Below, in pieces: positions 1 to 19,921 of a stretch of 64,000 bases of DNA. Made by a program: the position numbers and the translations under genes. The stretch covers positions 17,150,055-17,214,054 of the forward strand of contig OZ024854.1 of the NCBI GenBank assembly GCA_964017155.1, written 5' to 3'. The notes below the pieces were generated by a model. It did not search any database. It had not been told where the DNA came from and was given only the letters and a program-made list of their open reading frames with translations. This DNA is from Oasisia sp. SBJ-2009 (Eukaryota > Annelida > Polychaeta > Sabellida > Siboglinidae). Position 1 is the stretch's first letter; every line of letters begins with the position of its first letter.

Positions 1-78
1 TGCGTGTGCGTGTGCGTGTGCGTGTGCGTGTGCGTGTGCGTGTGCGTGTGCGTGTGCGTGTGCGTGTGCGTGTGCGTG
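1..78. repeat. TGTGCG/TGCGTG hexamer microsatellite
   Basis: Uninterrupted GTGTGC-type hexamer repeat at the window edge; it probably continues to the left. Confidence 0.95.
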
Positions 79-1042
79 TTGGCGTGTATGCTTTAGATTC
101 GGAATCAAACGATAATCTTAGCATTAGGACGTCCTAGTGAGCTACGAAAGCAAGTAGTTGTAAGTCGTAACTTACCATAGCTGTGAGTGCGCGGGTGACG
201 AGGGTGGGGTTGTAAGTTACCATAGCTGTGAGTGCGCGGGTGACAATGGTGGGGTTGTAAGTTACCATAGCTGTGAGTGCGCGGGTGACAATGGTGGGGT
301 TGTAAGTTACCATAGCTGTGAGTGCGCGGGTGACAGTGGTGGGGTTGTAACTTACCATAGCTGTGAGTGCGCGGGTGACAATGGTGGGGTTGTAAGTTAC
401 CATAGCTGTGAGTGCGCGGGTGACAGTGGTGGGGTTGTAACTTACCATATAACTTACCATAGCTGTGAGTGCGCGGGTGACAATGGTGGGGTTGTAAGTT
501 ACCATAGCTGTGAGTGCGCGGGTGACAGTGGTGGGGTTGTAACTTACCATAGCTGTGAGTGCGCGGGTGACGAGGGTGGGGTTGTAAGTTACCATAGCTG
601 TGAGTGCGCGGGTGACGAGGGTGGGGTTGTAAGTTACCATAGCTGTGAGTGCGCGGGTGACAATGGTGGGGTTGTAAGTTACCATAGCTGTGAGTGCGCG
701 GGTGACAGTGGTGGGGTTGTAACTTACCATAGCTGTGAGTGCGCGGGTGACAATGGTGGGGTTGTAAGTTACCATAGCTGTGAGTGCGCGGGTGACAGTG
801 GTGGGGTTGTAACTTACCATAGCTGTGAGTGCGCGGGTGACGAGGGTGGGGTTGTAAGTTACCATAGCTGTGAGTGCGCGGGTGACGAGGGTGGGGTTGT
901 AACTTACCATAGCTGTGAGTGCGCGGGTGACAATGGTGGGGTTGTAACTTACCATAGCTGTGAGAGCGCGGGTGACGAGGGTGGGGTTATAACTTACCAT
1001 AGCTGTGAGAGCGCGGGTGACAATGGTGGGGTTGTAACTTAC

Positions 1043-5605
<4,563 letters not shown>

Positions 5606-5685
5606 TGTGCTCAATAGTTGTAGTCACACTACCACCGGTAAGTTGGTAACATCAAGAAAAGTGTTTTGTAAGTTTAGCGATATGA

Positions 5686-6103
5686 GAAGACCAACGCGCA
5701 ATGGTATGAGAACATCAACGTGCAATGATATGAAAACACCAACGCGCAACGATATGAGAACACCAACGCGCAATGATATGAGAACACCAACGTGCACCGA
5801 TATGAAAACACCAACGCGCAACGATATGAGAACACCAACGCGCAATGATATGAGAACACCAACGCGTAATGATATGAGAACACCAACGTGCAATGATATG
5901 AGAACAGCAACGTGCAACGATATGAGAACAGCAACGTGCAACGATATGAGAACACCAACGTGCAACGACATGAGAACACCAACGTGCAACGATATGAGAA
6001 CACCAACATGCAACGATATGAGAACACCAACGTGCAACGATATGAGAACACCAACATGCAACGATATGAAAACACCAACGTGCAACGATATGAGAACACC
6101 GTT
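5686..6103. repeat. 24-bp minisatellite upstream of transglutaminase exon 1
   Basis: About 17 units of CAACGATATGAGAACACCAA plus CGTG, with small substitutions. It begins about 80 bp upstream of the first ATG of the transglutaminase, so it may lie in the 5' UTR, the first intron or the promoter. Multiple frames are open on both strands because the period is 24; I do not call it coding. Confidence 0.93.
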
Positions 6104-7265
6104 AACGCAACGGGCGATATGGGTGTTGCGCAAGAAAACTAGTGTTGTATTCGTAGCAGGGCGGCAGTTGTCCTACGGACAAATTCTTACCATGTGACTA
6201 ATATTTAAAAGTTTTCCGGGTTGTATTTTTAAAGCAAAATACGTTGAAATAAATAGTTTCGTGTCGATATCCACGGATTACATGACGCAGTTACGCCTGT
6301 GTGAAGACTGTATTGTCATCTGTGGCAAGTGAATTATTCCGTTTTGTTGCTAGACCAAGCGACCGGAGTAATTATTATATGTTTATAATAGAAGTGTATT
6401 CACATTCCGGGGCAGATAGGCCTATAATAATCGACGATTGTGTTGTTGTAGATGTCTAGTGAATCAGATCGTATAACTGTAACGAACAAGTGGAGTATGA
6501 AAAAGTTAGTTCAAATAAATGCCTCTCGATATTTCTCAGGATCAGCTAGAAATGGCGTGAATTGTTTTCTTCTGAAGATCGTAAAAACTCGTAGACGTCG
6601 TAAAGACTCGTAGGTTGTGACAGTGGGTGGTTTAGTAGCATGAGGTCTACGTCAATGTTCAAAGGGAACCAGTAAATCTAGTCGCGAGACAAACAGGGCT
6701 GGTGTCACGGTTGAGCGCACATGTCGGTAAGCGTGTCAGCCGGCGCTCTAGTTAAACGACACTCGTGTGCATTTAGAACCTGTACACGTAGACATGCGTG
6801 AATGTGTACCTAAGAATAACACATGCTGTCTGTGTCGCATGCGAGCGATCCTCGGTTTAAAATGACAGGTGTTGAGATTCTGCAGCGGTGCACGTCAACA
6901 CCGTTGGGCCTCACACACAGACCTTGTTTCGGCAGGAACGGCGGATTCCGAATGAGCGCCTCCAAATTTGCAAAAGTGACTTCGTGACTTTCTAAATTAT
7001 TGTTATATTCCGAAACAAAGGTGGCATCCGCCCTGGTCTTTTCTTCATCCTGTAGATGACCGATTCACTATGGATCAAATAATGTCGTTAACAATCTAAG
7101 GGACTTTTCAACGATTGGTTGGTCCACTAATAGGAATGGGAGTTGGCCGGTCTATGGACAAATCGGCTAAAGGAAATGTGTGTTGTGCCTCTAATATACC
7201 GTTGCACAGTAACCAAACAAGGGGCCGGCATTGTCATCTATCCAAGAGAACCGTACACCCACCCA

Positions 7266-7301
<36 letters not shown>

Positions 7302-7309
7302 CACACACA

Positions 7310-7357
<48 letters not shown>

Positions 7358-8940
7358 GATCTTGTGCACAGCATCCACCTGTAACATTATTATCATATCA
7401 CTTCCTAGTGGATTTAGGAAGATGCATTTCTTTCTGGTGAGACCATCCCATCGTAGTTCCTCTTGTGGGCACCCGCTCTCACAACCATCTGGTTGCGTCA
7501 CACTATAGTACGGCGGCGCCCACACCTTCGACACTTTAAAAACCGGCTGTAGCAGGACACATCGTTACTGCAAAGTGTGTGCGTGCGTGGGCGTGCTCGT
7601 GCATGTGTTTGTAGATGTTCTCGCATCATGCATGCTTTCAGACAGGCTTGTCGTCAGCCTCGATAAGCGCTGATTAGTCTCCTATTTCACCCTGGTTCGA
7701 GTAATGTGTTTGAACACCGACAATGCACGAGACTGATTAGTTTTCTATTTCACCCTCGTCCGAGAAGTGTGTTGTGAACACCGACAATTAGTTTCCTATT
7801 TCACCCTGATTCGAGAAGTGTGTTGAACACCGACAATGCACGAAATCAGCAGAGGCGGCGGAATGTCTGACACTTGGGTGTCACGACGGCTGCCGAATCA
7901 ACAGCTCTCAGTCAGCCTCCAGTATGAACGACAGTTTATTCGACCATATGATACCGTTCTTGTTGTTGTTGCTGCTGTAGTACGACTTGGCTGAAGTCAT
8001 GCGATTTTTAGGCGCTATACCCATCTCTGACGTGCTCTGATTCCCCCAGCCTCTCGCCTAGTATTATTCGGAGGTTGTTCTTTTCCACAGCGATATCCAA
8101 CAACCAGAACTGGTCGACATTTATTTATATGACGGTGACTGTAATTGCTGAGCACCCTAGCCGAAGACAGTCAATTGCTCCAATAATTGCTCCAATAACT
8201 GCTCACGGGTCGTCGACTTTTGCTAGGTCACATGTTGTAACATATCGAATGTGACATTCTCTTCTATTTTGCTGCTCCCCAAAGACGGTAATCATTTCGG
8301 TCTGGTGTTTTTTGACGCCCACAATAGCATTGCTGTTTTATGTCCGTTCACCTTTGACTACTCTTATGCAGTGTTTATGTCGGGCATAGATCACTCGTTA
8401 CACAATGGTTTGTGTTTCAGAGAGCAACTACCCCATAAACAGTGTCACATCGCGTTACCTGTCATCACGCATCAAACAGCACGATGAACAGTGCTTTCTC
8501 CCTCGTCCACGTCGAGTATATGGGTGCAGTTACAAGGAATAAGCAGCACACACACTCTACTAGACTACAACAGCCAACTTGTTGTCATAGAAGAACTATA
8601 TCACCGACTTGGTGCGACTAACGTTTGCATATTTTACACCATTTACGATTACTTCGCAGTCGAATAGACAAGCAGCACCACTTTGGCCAACAGTGTTATG
8701 TTCCACCGAGATATAATATTCCGTTGTCAGCGGCGATGTGTTTCACAGGTCAGTATAGACCAGTGTTGTTTAAAATATTTGTTACGGTCTCGACCCAAAT
8801 TGTTGCCGCAATTAAGACTTGCTTGGTGGGTGACCCATGCCTTCAAAAAGTGCGTTAAATTACGACATTATAATGAAGCAAAATAGACAGAACAAAATAC
8901 ACCAGAAATTATAATATAGATGACACTTGCTTTATGAAAG
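6104..8940. other. No gene recognised; short local repeats
   Basis: I see no conserved exon in this stretch. It contains an ACGC/CA microsatellite at 7,264-7,354. At 7,670-7,850 there are three tandem copies of a roughly 68-bp unit built on CCTATTTCACCCT and GAACACCGACAAT. Confidence 0.6.
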
Positions 8941-8944
8941 CGAA

Positions 8945-9062
8945 GGCATCCCCAGGTCGGTAACCTGAGACAAAATATGTCTTCCATCACCATGTCATTG
9001 ACCTGAGACAAAATATGACTCCCATCTCCAGGTCGGTGTCCTGAGACAAAATATGACTCCTC
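8945..9062. repeat. Short tandem repeat, about 3 copies of a 45-55-bp unit
   Basis: CCTGAGACAAAATATG occurs three times, with CCAGGTCGGT between copies. Nothing else is recognised around it. Confidence 0.75.
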
Positions 9063-9369
9063 AGACTAATTTGCATTACTGACGAATGTGCAATGGCAGA
9101 TGTCACCTGAGTCATGTCATAAACCTATCACACGACGTTTCAAATTTATTCAAAATGTAGATGAAATAAGTCGCCTCGCGTGTGAACGCAATGTAAGATA
9201 TTAAATGGACGTTCCGGTTGACTGGAGAGTCTTGGCGACTCAGTTTATTTGGGGTTAAGAACCGCTGGTGTGGACGTTGTTGAAGTGACCGAGCTCCCTA
9301 TCCATCACTGTCGGAGAAAGAGAGAACCGGTATTGAACTCCTTACAATAGCGGGACGAGTGTACGTGCT

Positions 9370-10310
<941 letters not shown>

Positions 10311-10319
10311 TCAATCAGT

Positions 10320-11170
10320 TAGCATTGTGGACGCGTCTTGGCGTCAGCGCATCGTAAAAATAGACAAGAGAATTTGTGTGGGCAAAGAGCCGAGTAGATT
10401 CACTGGAGATGGTGAGTCTAACCATTACTAGAAGAGTCAGTTGCGGTAAGATGAGTAGAGACGATGCCAACCAGCGTCAACAAACAACAGGTTTGGCAAG
10501 GACATGACGTGTGGACATACCGCCAAAGCGTTGTGGACACACTTTATTTAGACAAACATTGCTTAACTTGAACAATACACATTCTGATATCATTTGTCAA
10601 CATTGACGAACATCTTGGCGGCCGTGGCCGAGTTGTCTTACTCTCACTCGGCCTCAATCACCCGGCTGTCGTCCACTTCACAAGTCACAACGTTTTTCCC
10701 CATGTGTTCCGATTTCCCAGTGTTGGCTGCTTCGCATGCATAACTGAACTTTGGGACTAGTTGGACAGTGAAAGCAGTCCTTCTGCGACCCCTTCTTTGT
10801 GATTATGGTAATGTACTGAGGGTGATACTGCCGCTGTCAAAAAGGCAGTTATATGATTCCCCCGACTGTCACACAGTTCTTTTTGGAGAGTGTGAAAGCA
10901 TTGTTTATGGACGTCGACGAAATTTTTTCAACAACACCCAGGAATTGAGGTCACACCGACCCGGTTAGGGGGAAAAAAGAACAAACTTCGTTCATTTTCC
11001 ACTGTCGATGTCCGACAGCGCGGAAACATGAGTGAGACGGAAGGAAGACATGTCGAACGTCGTCGAATGGTGCTACTTAAGTGTCACTGCCCTCCAATGA
11101 TTAACTTCATTCCGACGCGCCATGTATAAGAGGTGAACACACGGATGAATGCACACACGCGCGCACACAT
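10320..11170. other. No gene recognised
   Basis: Mixed-composition sequence. Short open frames (for example 10,768-10,968) show no family resemblance and no convincing splice context. Confidence 0.5.
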
Positions 11171-11176
11171 AAATAG

Positions 11177-11611
<435 letters not shown>

Positions 11612-11619
11612 CGGATGTC

Positions 11620-14200
11620 TACAGTACAATTGTGAAGATTACAAGTACAAACCCTGGCCAGTATTAGATCGTCACGAGCCAGCTCGTGTGCCTCCAACCC
11701 TGGCTACCGATGCAGTCACAGGTCACGTGGCCTGTCTAGTCTAGATTCACCCAACTGCTCCTCTCCTTTTAATGCATTTAGGATTTGACGTTATGGCACA
11801 TTAAAAAATATGCTGGGATCATAAATAGTTTCCAAGATGTGAACGTGTGAAAGCTGGGCCTTCAACGCACAAAAATGTGAGGATATTAAAAGCGTTTGCG
11901 ACGAAATGCCTACATAGAATCTTGAGAATATCTATACAAAAACAAGACCAACGTAATTAAAACAGATTGTGAAAGCCGTGACAGGACTACAAAAACACGC
12001 CGTAGACATGGATTACTTCAAGAGGTACAACGTTACGGAAATACCACTCGTCAAAACAGTAACGCCAAGGAAACCACACAGGGCACGGTTAAGAGGGACG
12101 AAAAGGTTGGAGAATGCAGGATCTCCTCAGACTTAGAGGCAGAGGAACAGACCCCCAGTGACAGCAGGTAGTTGCCGAAACAAGAGTCCATACGCGCATC
12201 CCAACGACCAACCCGGTGAAGAGCCGAGTGAATTAGTTGACCAACTAGGGACTAGAATGTCTTGAGCACAGTCAACATGAAACATTAAAACCTATATTTG
12301 GTTATTGTCAAAAGAGTAATTTAACAGTCGAATACTATCGATCTTAGTTTCTCCAGCAGTCGGCAAAGTTCTGTTAATGACTAAGTCGCCCTATTGTGGC
12401 TATTAAAATGCGATGGCATTAATTGTGATGGCTCATTCAAGTGGGAGACTTTCTCAGCTCATTATCGGTAAGGCCATCTATAACTGCACATTGCTTGAGA
12501 ATGTATGTCGTCGGCAGTGGTTCTGTAAAGTTATACAGTAACGAGATAACACGATCTACAACACGATAAGCCGAGTAAACATGACACAAGTGAGGAATTT
12601 ATGTTGTGACTGCAATATCTGTATAGTATAAGGCATGCCACACAATTGTATTTTATGCTCGAATTGTGTTGAATGATTTAAAATGTAATTTATAATAAGC
12701 TACTCAGTAAAGTATGCGTGCTCATGTATCTAAGCAGCTCGAAGCGTGCCAGTTGGAATGCCGCACTCGCTGCGTTGTGCCTCGCTGTGCCCGTTCATCA
12801 CACAGCAACCTTTCAAACTAGGTCTTCTCTCAATTGGTGGACTATGTTTAAAAGAATTACATACGACATTGTCCTACTACGAAATGTACAGTATTCAGCG
12901 CTTTTTACCGGTCAGTTATAAGTGCATAGTAGTGCAGCATTTAGTAAGAGAAACAAAATGTGATTCGTGTACCATTTATTACTCACATATTCTACACGGT
13001 GAACGACGGTGGGGTTAGCATGGGCTGAACTTACCTGGTATTCGACGTGACCGCGTCTACTAGGCTATGCACACGACTGACGAGTAGAGCTCAACGTAAG
13101 CGCTCCGCGGCAGTGCTGGCGGCCGGGTGGTGTGCTCGCGGTGTCACAGGCCTGGGGCACCTAGACACGCGTGGCTGAGCACGACCTGGTCGGGTCACAA
13201 GTGGCCGCACTCGACGTGACTAGCGTTCACTATTGGGCACTTTGACCTGTTTACGGTTATATTTCATGATGTTAACTCCACGCACGAGTATCTGGCTAGT
13301 GGGCTGTTATCCGCAAGTAAATAGGACCTTCGTTATCACAACGTCTTATCGGGTGTTTGTTCAAGGATATAACATGAAGCAACTGTTAGTGTCTATGCAC
13401 CTGGAAGTGTATGCTAAACGTCACCTTTTGCAACTACGATTAATACTATTTCGCCAGTAATCTACTAAATATATCTTGTTTAAAATGACTTAAAATTCAA
13501 GTTGCACCGGCAGCGCCATTTTTAAAGGCCTGTCTTTGGGCGGTCCCACTCTAACCAATTACTCGCGGTCGCCGAACAGTGAATCCATACATTTCGGCAG
13601 ACTATTTGATATCATACCATCAGATGATTCCGCAATTTTTCACGGGAAATTCGTTTTTATTGTGATTATGTTTATATCAACAAAGGACCTAACTGGGACA
13701 ACATTTACCTTTACTCCAGGTACGGGTCAATCGGAGCGTGAGATATTTTAAGAGAACAGGCCTGTCCAGTATACTGCCCATGGGACCTACGTTGTGAAAC
13801 AAGGTCAATTAAATAAATTATTGTTAGGTCAATAAATGCCAGAACCCGAAACCATCAGGCGGTATATTTCCTGTGGAGTGACGCTGATCAGTAAACAATG
13901 ATTGGAGTCTAGCAGTTCAGGCCATAAATCTATTTGTTTCATCAAGCCACAAGGGTGTCTATAAATTAAGAATTAGCAATTAACCATCCAGCTAGAGAGA
14001 AACAGTCTTTGATGTTAGAGAGTGTAGACCAACCCAATTGACATCAGCAAGTTGCAACAATGCCCTTGTGCACCATACGTGTGTTGAGTTATATGCTATA
14101 TTTCAATAAAGGTACCTATATTTTTGTGCATACTCATACAAATGTATGCGCCCACAGGCCTGCTTATCACTATCTGGCATTTATAAATATAACCAAATGT
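11620..14200. other. No coding gene recognised; possible CG-rich non-coding exon
   Basis: No family resemblance in any frame. At about 13,034-13,210 the sequence turns GC- and CpG-rich in AT-rich surroundings. On the minus strand it ends in ATACCAG|GTAAGTTC, a good donor. This could be a 5' untranslated first exon or promoter region of the transglutaminase, but it is 7.5 kb upstream and unproven. Confidence 0.3.
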
Positions 14201-14222
14201 AATGGTAAGTTTGTCATTTTCT

Positions 14223-15440
14223 TAAAGATGAAATTCCAAGTACGACATGCTGCAGTCGATATGCGGGTAATCGACCGAGGTCCTGGCTTAGCACGCTCAT
14301 GGAGAACTACGCGCGTAGCCACACTGAAGGAGCTGACAGAATTTCTGAAAGTATGTTGCAAAGTATTTTATTGTAATATCCTTTGTTAATGGGAGGAGTT
14401 ATTGTAAATTGAAGCTTGCTTGTTAAACCAAATAGATAATGATGAAAAAGAAAATAAATTTGGTAGCACCCAACAGTTTTTGTAAACCTTCATCCTAAGG
14501 GACTGATAAGTAAATGTAATATTATTCAGCCTGTGATAGTGTAGTGTTAGAATTATTGTGCCTTGCCCCTTATAGTAAATGTAATTGTTCTAGGACAAGT
14601 ACAAGCCACACGTGCTGCATCAGATGGCTATGTTTTTTAATCCAAGACAACGCAGCATGAAGGTGCTAACAGAAGGCCAAACGAATGAGACATTGGCACA
14701 CATCAGTTCTTCTGACAACCGTGCCAGAGGATGAGAGGCCAAAGCCAAAGGACAGCCTTTGATGGGTTCGATGATGACAATGAAAAGGCCGTTGAAGTGA
14801 TTGACGAGGCTATTGTTTACCAAACCATGAATGTTGGGCAGGTCACTCAAGGTATATAAAGCTTAACTTATGCATTAATGTGATTCAATGTCAATGCAAT
14901 TTCACAAAATAAAAAAAGTCTTAACTAATGTTGCTCATTCTAAATTGCATTCCAGGTAATTTTTAATAACTGAATATCTTTTACTACATATAAGTAGTTA
15001 AGTACCTAGCAAGTAATACCTATAAGAATCTATACAATCTTGTTACGTAATCAAATTAAAAAGATTGCACTGCATAATGTATGTGGCTAACTACTGGCTA
15101 GTGGCTATGTGCTTATTATGTTGTAGTGGTGTGCGATATGCAGTTTTGTGCACTATGCATGGTGAAAATCTGCATCAGTTTAGTTGTATCACTATTCAGT
15201 AATAACTAGTTATTAACTGCCTACAGTTTTTATAGAAATGTTACATTCAATTGTTTCAGATCTCTTGCCCTGGTGGAAGACCAACAGTGGCAAACTCTCC
15301 AAGCTGGCCTGGCTCGCCAGAGACAACCTGTGTCATGTCCATCAGAGTGAAACTTCAGTGTGGCAGGCCAGGTTGTTTCACAACCCCTTGCTGCATTAAG
15401 CACATCAACTGTCAACGACATTCTACTCATCTTCAAGTAT
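14223..15440 (+). pseudogene. Decayed hAT-type transposase remnant
   Basis: Two plus-strand stretches look like the C-terminal half of a hAT (BED-finger family) transposase. At 14,595-14,733 there is HQMAMFFNPRQRSMKVL, resembling the hAT FLxPRxKSLxFL motif, closed by a stop. At 15,262-15,400 there is DLLPWWKTNSGKLSKLAWLA, resembling the conserved WWxxN..FPxLAxLAR dimerisation segment, again closed by a stop. A frameshifted TVNDIL segment follows. The ATG stretch at 14,228-14,350 may be an upstream part but shows no motif. Stops, frameshifts and gaps make it non-functional. The remaining transposase, including its catalytic acidic residues, is not recognisable. Confidence 0.55.
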
Positions 15441-16590
15441 TTTACTGCTTAAAAGTGATATTTCACTATCCTGCAGTTGTGATTAAAATAATGTGCGCTA
15501 AAATAATAAGTTAATAAAATAAATGACAATAGATAAATCCAGTTAACTGTACATTAAGTGTACATTAAAACGTTGAATAAATTAATAAGTTAAATATAAT
15601 AAATAGATAAAAATTAAAAGTTAATAAAATATTACAATAAATAGATCAATAAATTTAATAGTACATTAAAAAAAAGCAGGCAGTCCATGATTAACACTAA
15701 AACAATCTACTATAATGTCAATGTCTGAATGACTGGGACATCAACAGCAACCGCCAATGATTGGACAATGTGTGCTTGACACTGCTTGTCTTGTGCCTAT
15801 TTTTTCTTTCTACATGTGATATAGTAAACTGTCACATAAATCAAGATTAGTTATGTTTAATTATTCAATGGTATCTGTTCTATCTGTTATGGGCTGCAGG
15901 CAGAATTGCGAGGCGGGCTGCGGGCCAAGTTTTTGCGTGGTGGGCCGGGCTGTGGGCCAAGTAACTGAGGGGCAGATTGCGGGCCATGGTGTGCCAAAAT
16001 TAGCTGTGTGGGCTGGACTTGGGCCAAGTTACAGCGTGGTGGGCTGTAGGCCAGGAGGTGCACAATATGTGGGGCAGGCTGAATTGTAATGTGTGGGTTG
16101 CTGGCTCAGACATCCAGCCCATGCAGGGCCTCAACATGCACCAAGCGATCATAAGAGATAAACATCACACTTCTTAACATATTGCACGGGTATATTACAT
16201 TTTCCTTACAGCTAAAAAAGCTCTGCATACACAAACATAAGCAAAATAAGTCCCGGTATACCCGTGGTTAACTGGTTCTGGCAGCAGCGAGACAAGGCAC
16301 ACATGCAGTATCTACCTGTCCGTGTTATCAATGGCTGGGAAACAAAGGTGGACAGTGCAGCCTGATTCCTCATCATTGGATACTTTATGTGGTGTGTTTA
16401 CAAAGTACTTCACGGATAAGATTGACCTCTTTCGATCATGTTTTCTCATCAATGGTGTTGATTACGATGTTACTGCATGAACAATTGCTTATTGGTAATA
16501 CACTGCAATATGATATGCCCACAACTAGTGAAGTTCGTACTACAATTCTAAAGTATGATACACAGTCCTTCCACTTGGCAGATCCGCGCA
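15440..16590. other. No gene recognised; TAAATA-rich tract and GGGCC-rich imperfect repeat
   Basis: AT-rich simple sequence at 15,490-15,680. At 15,890-16,090 an imperfect GGGC(T/C)GxGGGCCAAG repeat occurs. No conserved protein motif. Confidence 0.45.
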
Positions 16591-16594
16591 GTGT

Positions 16595-19500
16595 AAGGAG
16601 CCTGCAGTCCACCCACTCAGTAGATCCATAGTCTACGGTACCTACAGTCCATCCACTCAGTAGATCCAGTCTAAGGTACCTACAATCCACCCACTCAGTA
16701 GATCCAGTCTAAGGTACCTACAGTCCACCCACTCAGTAGATCCACAGTCTAAGGTACCTACAGTCCATCCACTCAGTAGATCCACACAGTCTAAGGTACC
16801 TACAGTCCACCCACTCAGTAGATCCACACAGTCTAAGGTACCTACAGTCCACCCACTCAGTAGATCCACAGTCTAAGGTACCTACAGTCCACCCACTCAG
16901 TAGATCCACACAGTCTAAGGTACCCACAGTCCACCCACTCAGTAGATCCAGTCTAAGGTACCTACAGTCCACCCACTCAGTAGATCCAGTCTAAGGTACC
17001 TACAGTCCACCCACACAGTAGATCCATACAGTCTAAGGTACCTACAGTCCACCCACTCAGTAGATCCACAGTCTAAGGTACCTACAGTCCATCCACTCAG
17101 TAGATCCACAGTCTAAGGTACCTACACTCCGCCCACTCAGTAGATCCACAGTCTAAGGTACCTACAGTCCACCCACTCAGTAGATCCACACAGTCTAAGG
17201 TACCTACAGTCCACCCACTCAGTAGATCCACAGTCTAAGGTACCTACAGTCCACCAACTCAGTAGATCCACAGTCTAAGGTACCTACAGTCCACCCACTC
17301 AGTAGATCCACAGTCTAGGGTACCTACAGTCCACCCACTCAGTAGATCCACAGTCTAAGGTACCTACAGTCTACCCACTCAGTAGATCCACAGTCTAAGG
17401 TACCTACAGTCCACCCACTCAGTAGATCCACACAGTCTAAGGTACCTACAGTCCACCCACTCAGTAGATCCACAGTCTAAGGTACCTACAGTCCACCCAC
17501 ACAGTAGATCCACAGTCTAAGGTACCTACAGTCCACCCACTCAGTAGATCCACAGTCTAGGGTACCTACAGTCCACCCACTCAGTAGATCCACAGTCTAA
17601 GGTACCTACAGTCTACCCACTCAGTAGATCCACAGTCTAAGGTACCTACAGTCCACCCACTCAGTAGATCCACAGTCTAAGGTACCTACAGTCCACCCAC
17701 TCAGCAGATCCACAGTCTAAGGTACCTACAGTCCACCCACTCAGTAGATCCACAGTCTAGGGTACCTACAGTCCACCCACTCAGTAGATCCACAGTCTAG
17801 GGTACCTACAGTCCACCCACTTAGTACATCCACAGTCTAAGGTACCTACAGTCCACCCACTCAGTAGATCCACAGTCTAAGGTACCTACAGTCCACCCAC
17901 TCAGTAGATCCACAGTCTAAGGAGCCTACAGTCCATCCACTCAGTAGATCCAGTCTAAGGTACCTACAGTCCACCCACTCAGTAGATCCACAGTCTAAGG
18001 TACCCACAGTCCACCCACTCAGTAGATCCACAGTCTAAGGTACCTACAGTCCACCCACTCAGTAGATCCACAGTCTAAGGTACCTACAGTCCACCCACTC
18101 AGTAGATCCACAGTCTAAGGTACCTACAGTCCACCCACTCAGTAGATCCACAGTCTAAGTTACCTACAGTCCACCCACTCAGTAGATCCACAGTCTAAGG
18201 TACCTACAGCCCACCCACTCAGTAGATCCACAGTCTAAGGTACCTACAGTCCACCCACTCAGTAGATCCATACAGTCTACGGTACCTACAGTTCACCCAC
18301 TCAGTAGATCCACAGTCTAAGGTACCTACAGTCCACCCACTCAGTAGATCCACAGTCTAAGGTACCTACAGTCCATCCACTCAGTAGATCCAGTCTAAGG
18401 TACCTACAATCCACCCACTCAGTAGATCCAGTCTAAGGTACCTACAGTCCACCCACTCAGTAGATCCACAGTCTAAGGTACCTACTGTCCATCCACTCAG
18501 TAGATCCACACAGTCTAAGGTACCTACAGTCCACCCACTCAGTAGATCCACACAGTCTAAGGTACCTACAGTCCACCCACTCAGTAGATCCACAGTCTAA
18601 GGTACCTACAGTCCACCCACTCAGTAGATCCACACAGTCTAAGGTACCTACAGTCCACCCACTCAGTAGATCCAGTCTAAGGTACCTACAGTCCACCCAC
18701 TCAGTAGATCCAGTCTAAGGTACCTACAGTCCACCCACACAGTAGATCCATACAGTCTATGGTACCTACAGTCCACCCACTCAGTAGATCCAGTCTAAGG
18801 TACCTACAGTCCACCCACTCAGTAGATCCACAGTCTAAGGTACCTACAGTCCATCCACTCAGTAGATCCACAGTCTAAGGTACCTACACTCCGCCCACTC
18901 AGTAGATCCACAGTCTAAGGTACCTACAGTCCACCCACTCAGTAGGTCCACACAGTCTAAGGTACCTACAGTCCACCCACTCAGTAGATCCACAGTCTAA
19001 GGTACCTACAGTCCACCCACTCAGTAGATCCACAGTCTAAGGTACCTACAGTCCACCCACTCAGTAGATCCACAGTCTAGGGTACCTACAGTCCACCCAC
19101 TCAGTAGATCCACAGTCTAAGGTACCTACAGTCTACCCACTCAGTAGATCCACAGTCTAAGGTACCTACAGTCCACCCACTCAGTAGATCCACACAGTCT
19201 AAGGTACCTACAGTCCACCCACTCAGTAGATCCACAGTCTAAGGTACCTACAGTCCACCCACTCAGTAGATCCACAGTCTAAGGTACCTACAGTCCACCC
19301 ACTCAGTAGATCCACAGTCTAGGGTACCTACAGTCCACCCACTCAGTAGATCCACAGTCTAAGGTACCTACAGTCTACCCACTCAGTAGATCCACAGTCT
19401 AAGGTACCTACAGTCCACCCACTCAGTAGATCCACAGTCTAAGGTACCTACAGTCCACCCACTCAGCAGATCCACAGTCTAAGGTACCTACAGTCCACCC

Positions 19501-19921
19501 ACTCAGTAGATCCACAATCTAGGGTACCTACAGTCCACCCACTCAGTAGATCCACAGTCTAGGGTACCTACAGTCCACCCACTCAGTACATCCACAGTCT
19601 AAGGTACCTACAGTCCACCCACTCAGTAGATCCACAGTCTAAGGTACCTACAATCCACCCACTCAGTAGATCCACAGTCTAAGGAGCCTACAGTCCATCC
19701 ACTCAGTAGATCCAGTCTAAGGTACCTACAGTCCACCCACTCAGTAGATCCACAGTCTAAGGTACCTACAGTCCACCCACTCAGTAGATCCACAGTCTAA
19801 GGTACATACAGTCTACCCACTCAGTAGATCCACAGTCTAAGGTACCTACAGTCCACCCACTCAGTAGATCCACAGTCTAAGGTACCTACAGTCCACCCAC
19901 TCAGTAGATCCACAGTCTAAG
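16595..19921. repeat. 40-bp satellite, about 83 copies, with an internal 1,724-bp duplication
   Basis: Unit: CCACAGTCTAAGGTACCTAC followed by AGTCCACCCACTCAGTAGAT. Variants lack CA or CACA (units of 36, 38, 40 or 42 bp). Blocks at 16,657-16,972 and 18,381-18,696 share the same order of variants, offset by exactly 1,724 bp, which indicates a large internal duplication. There are no long open frames, since unit lengths vary. It lies downstream (minus-strand sense) of the adaptor gene. Confidence 0.96.

Noticed and set aside
134..1042. Calling the 15-residue NPTLVTRALTAMVSY repeat an authentic protein domain
   Set aside because: The family alignment ends naturally at ALTAM with a consensus donor in the first unit. 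The rest repeats that junction and ends in a stop.
5624..6133. Repeat protein in the 24-bp array upstream of the transglutaminase
   Set aside because: Open in several frames on both strands, with no motif; period divisible by three.
8251..8886. Small open frames of 60-80 codons
   Set aside because: No recognisable motif, splice context or homology visible; lengths are expected by chance.
16595..19921. CRISPR-like repeat/spacer structure in the 40-bp array
   Set aside because: The whole 40 bp is repeated; apparent spacers are the same sequence with small length variants.
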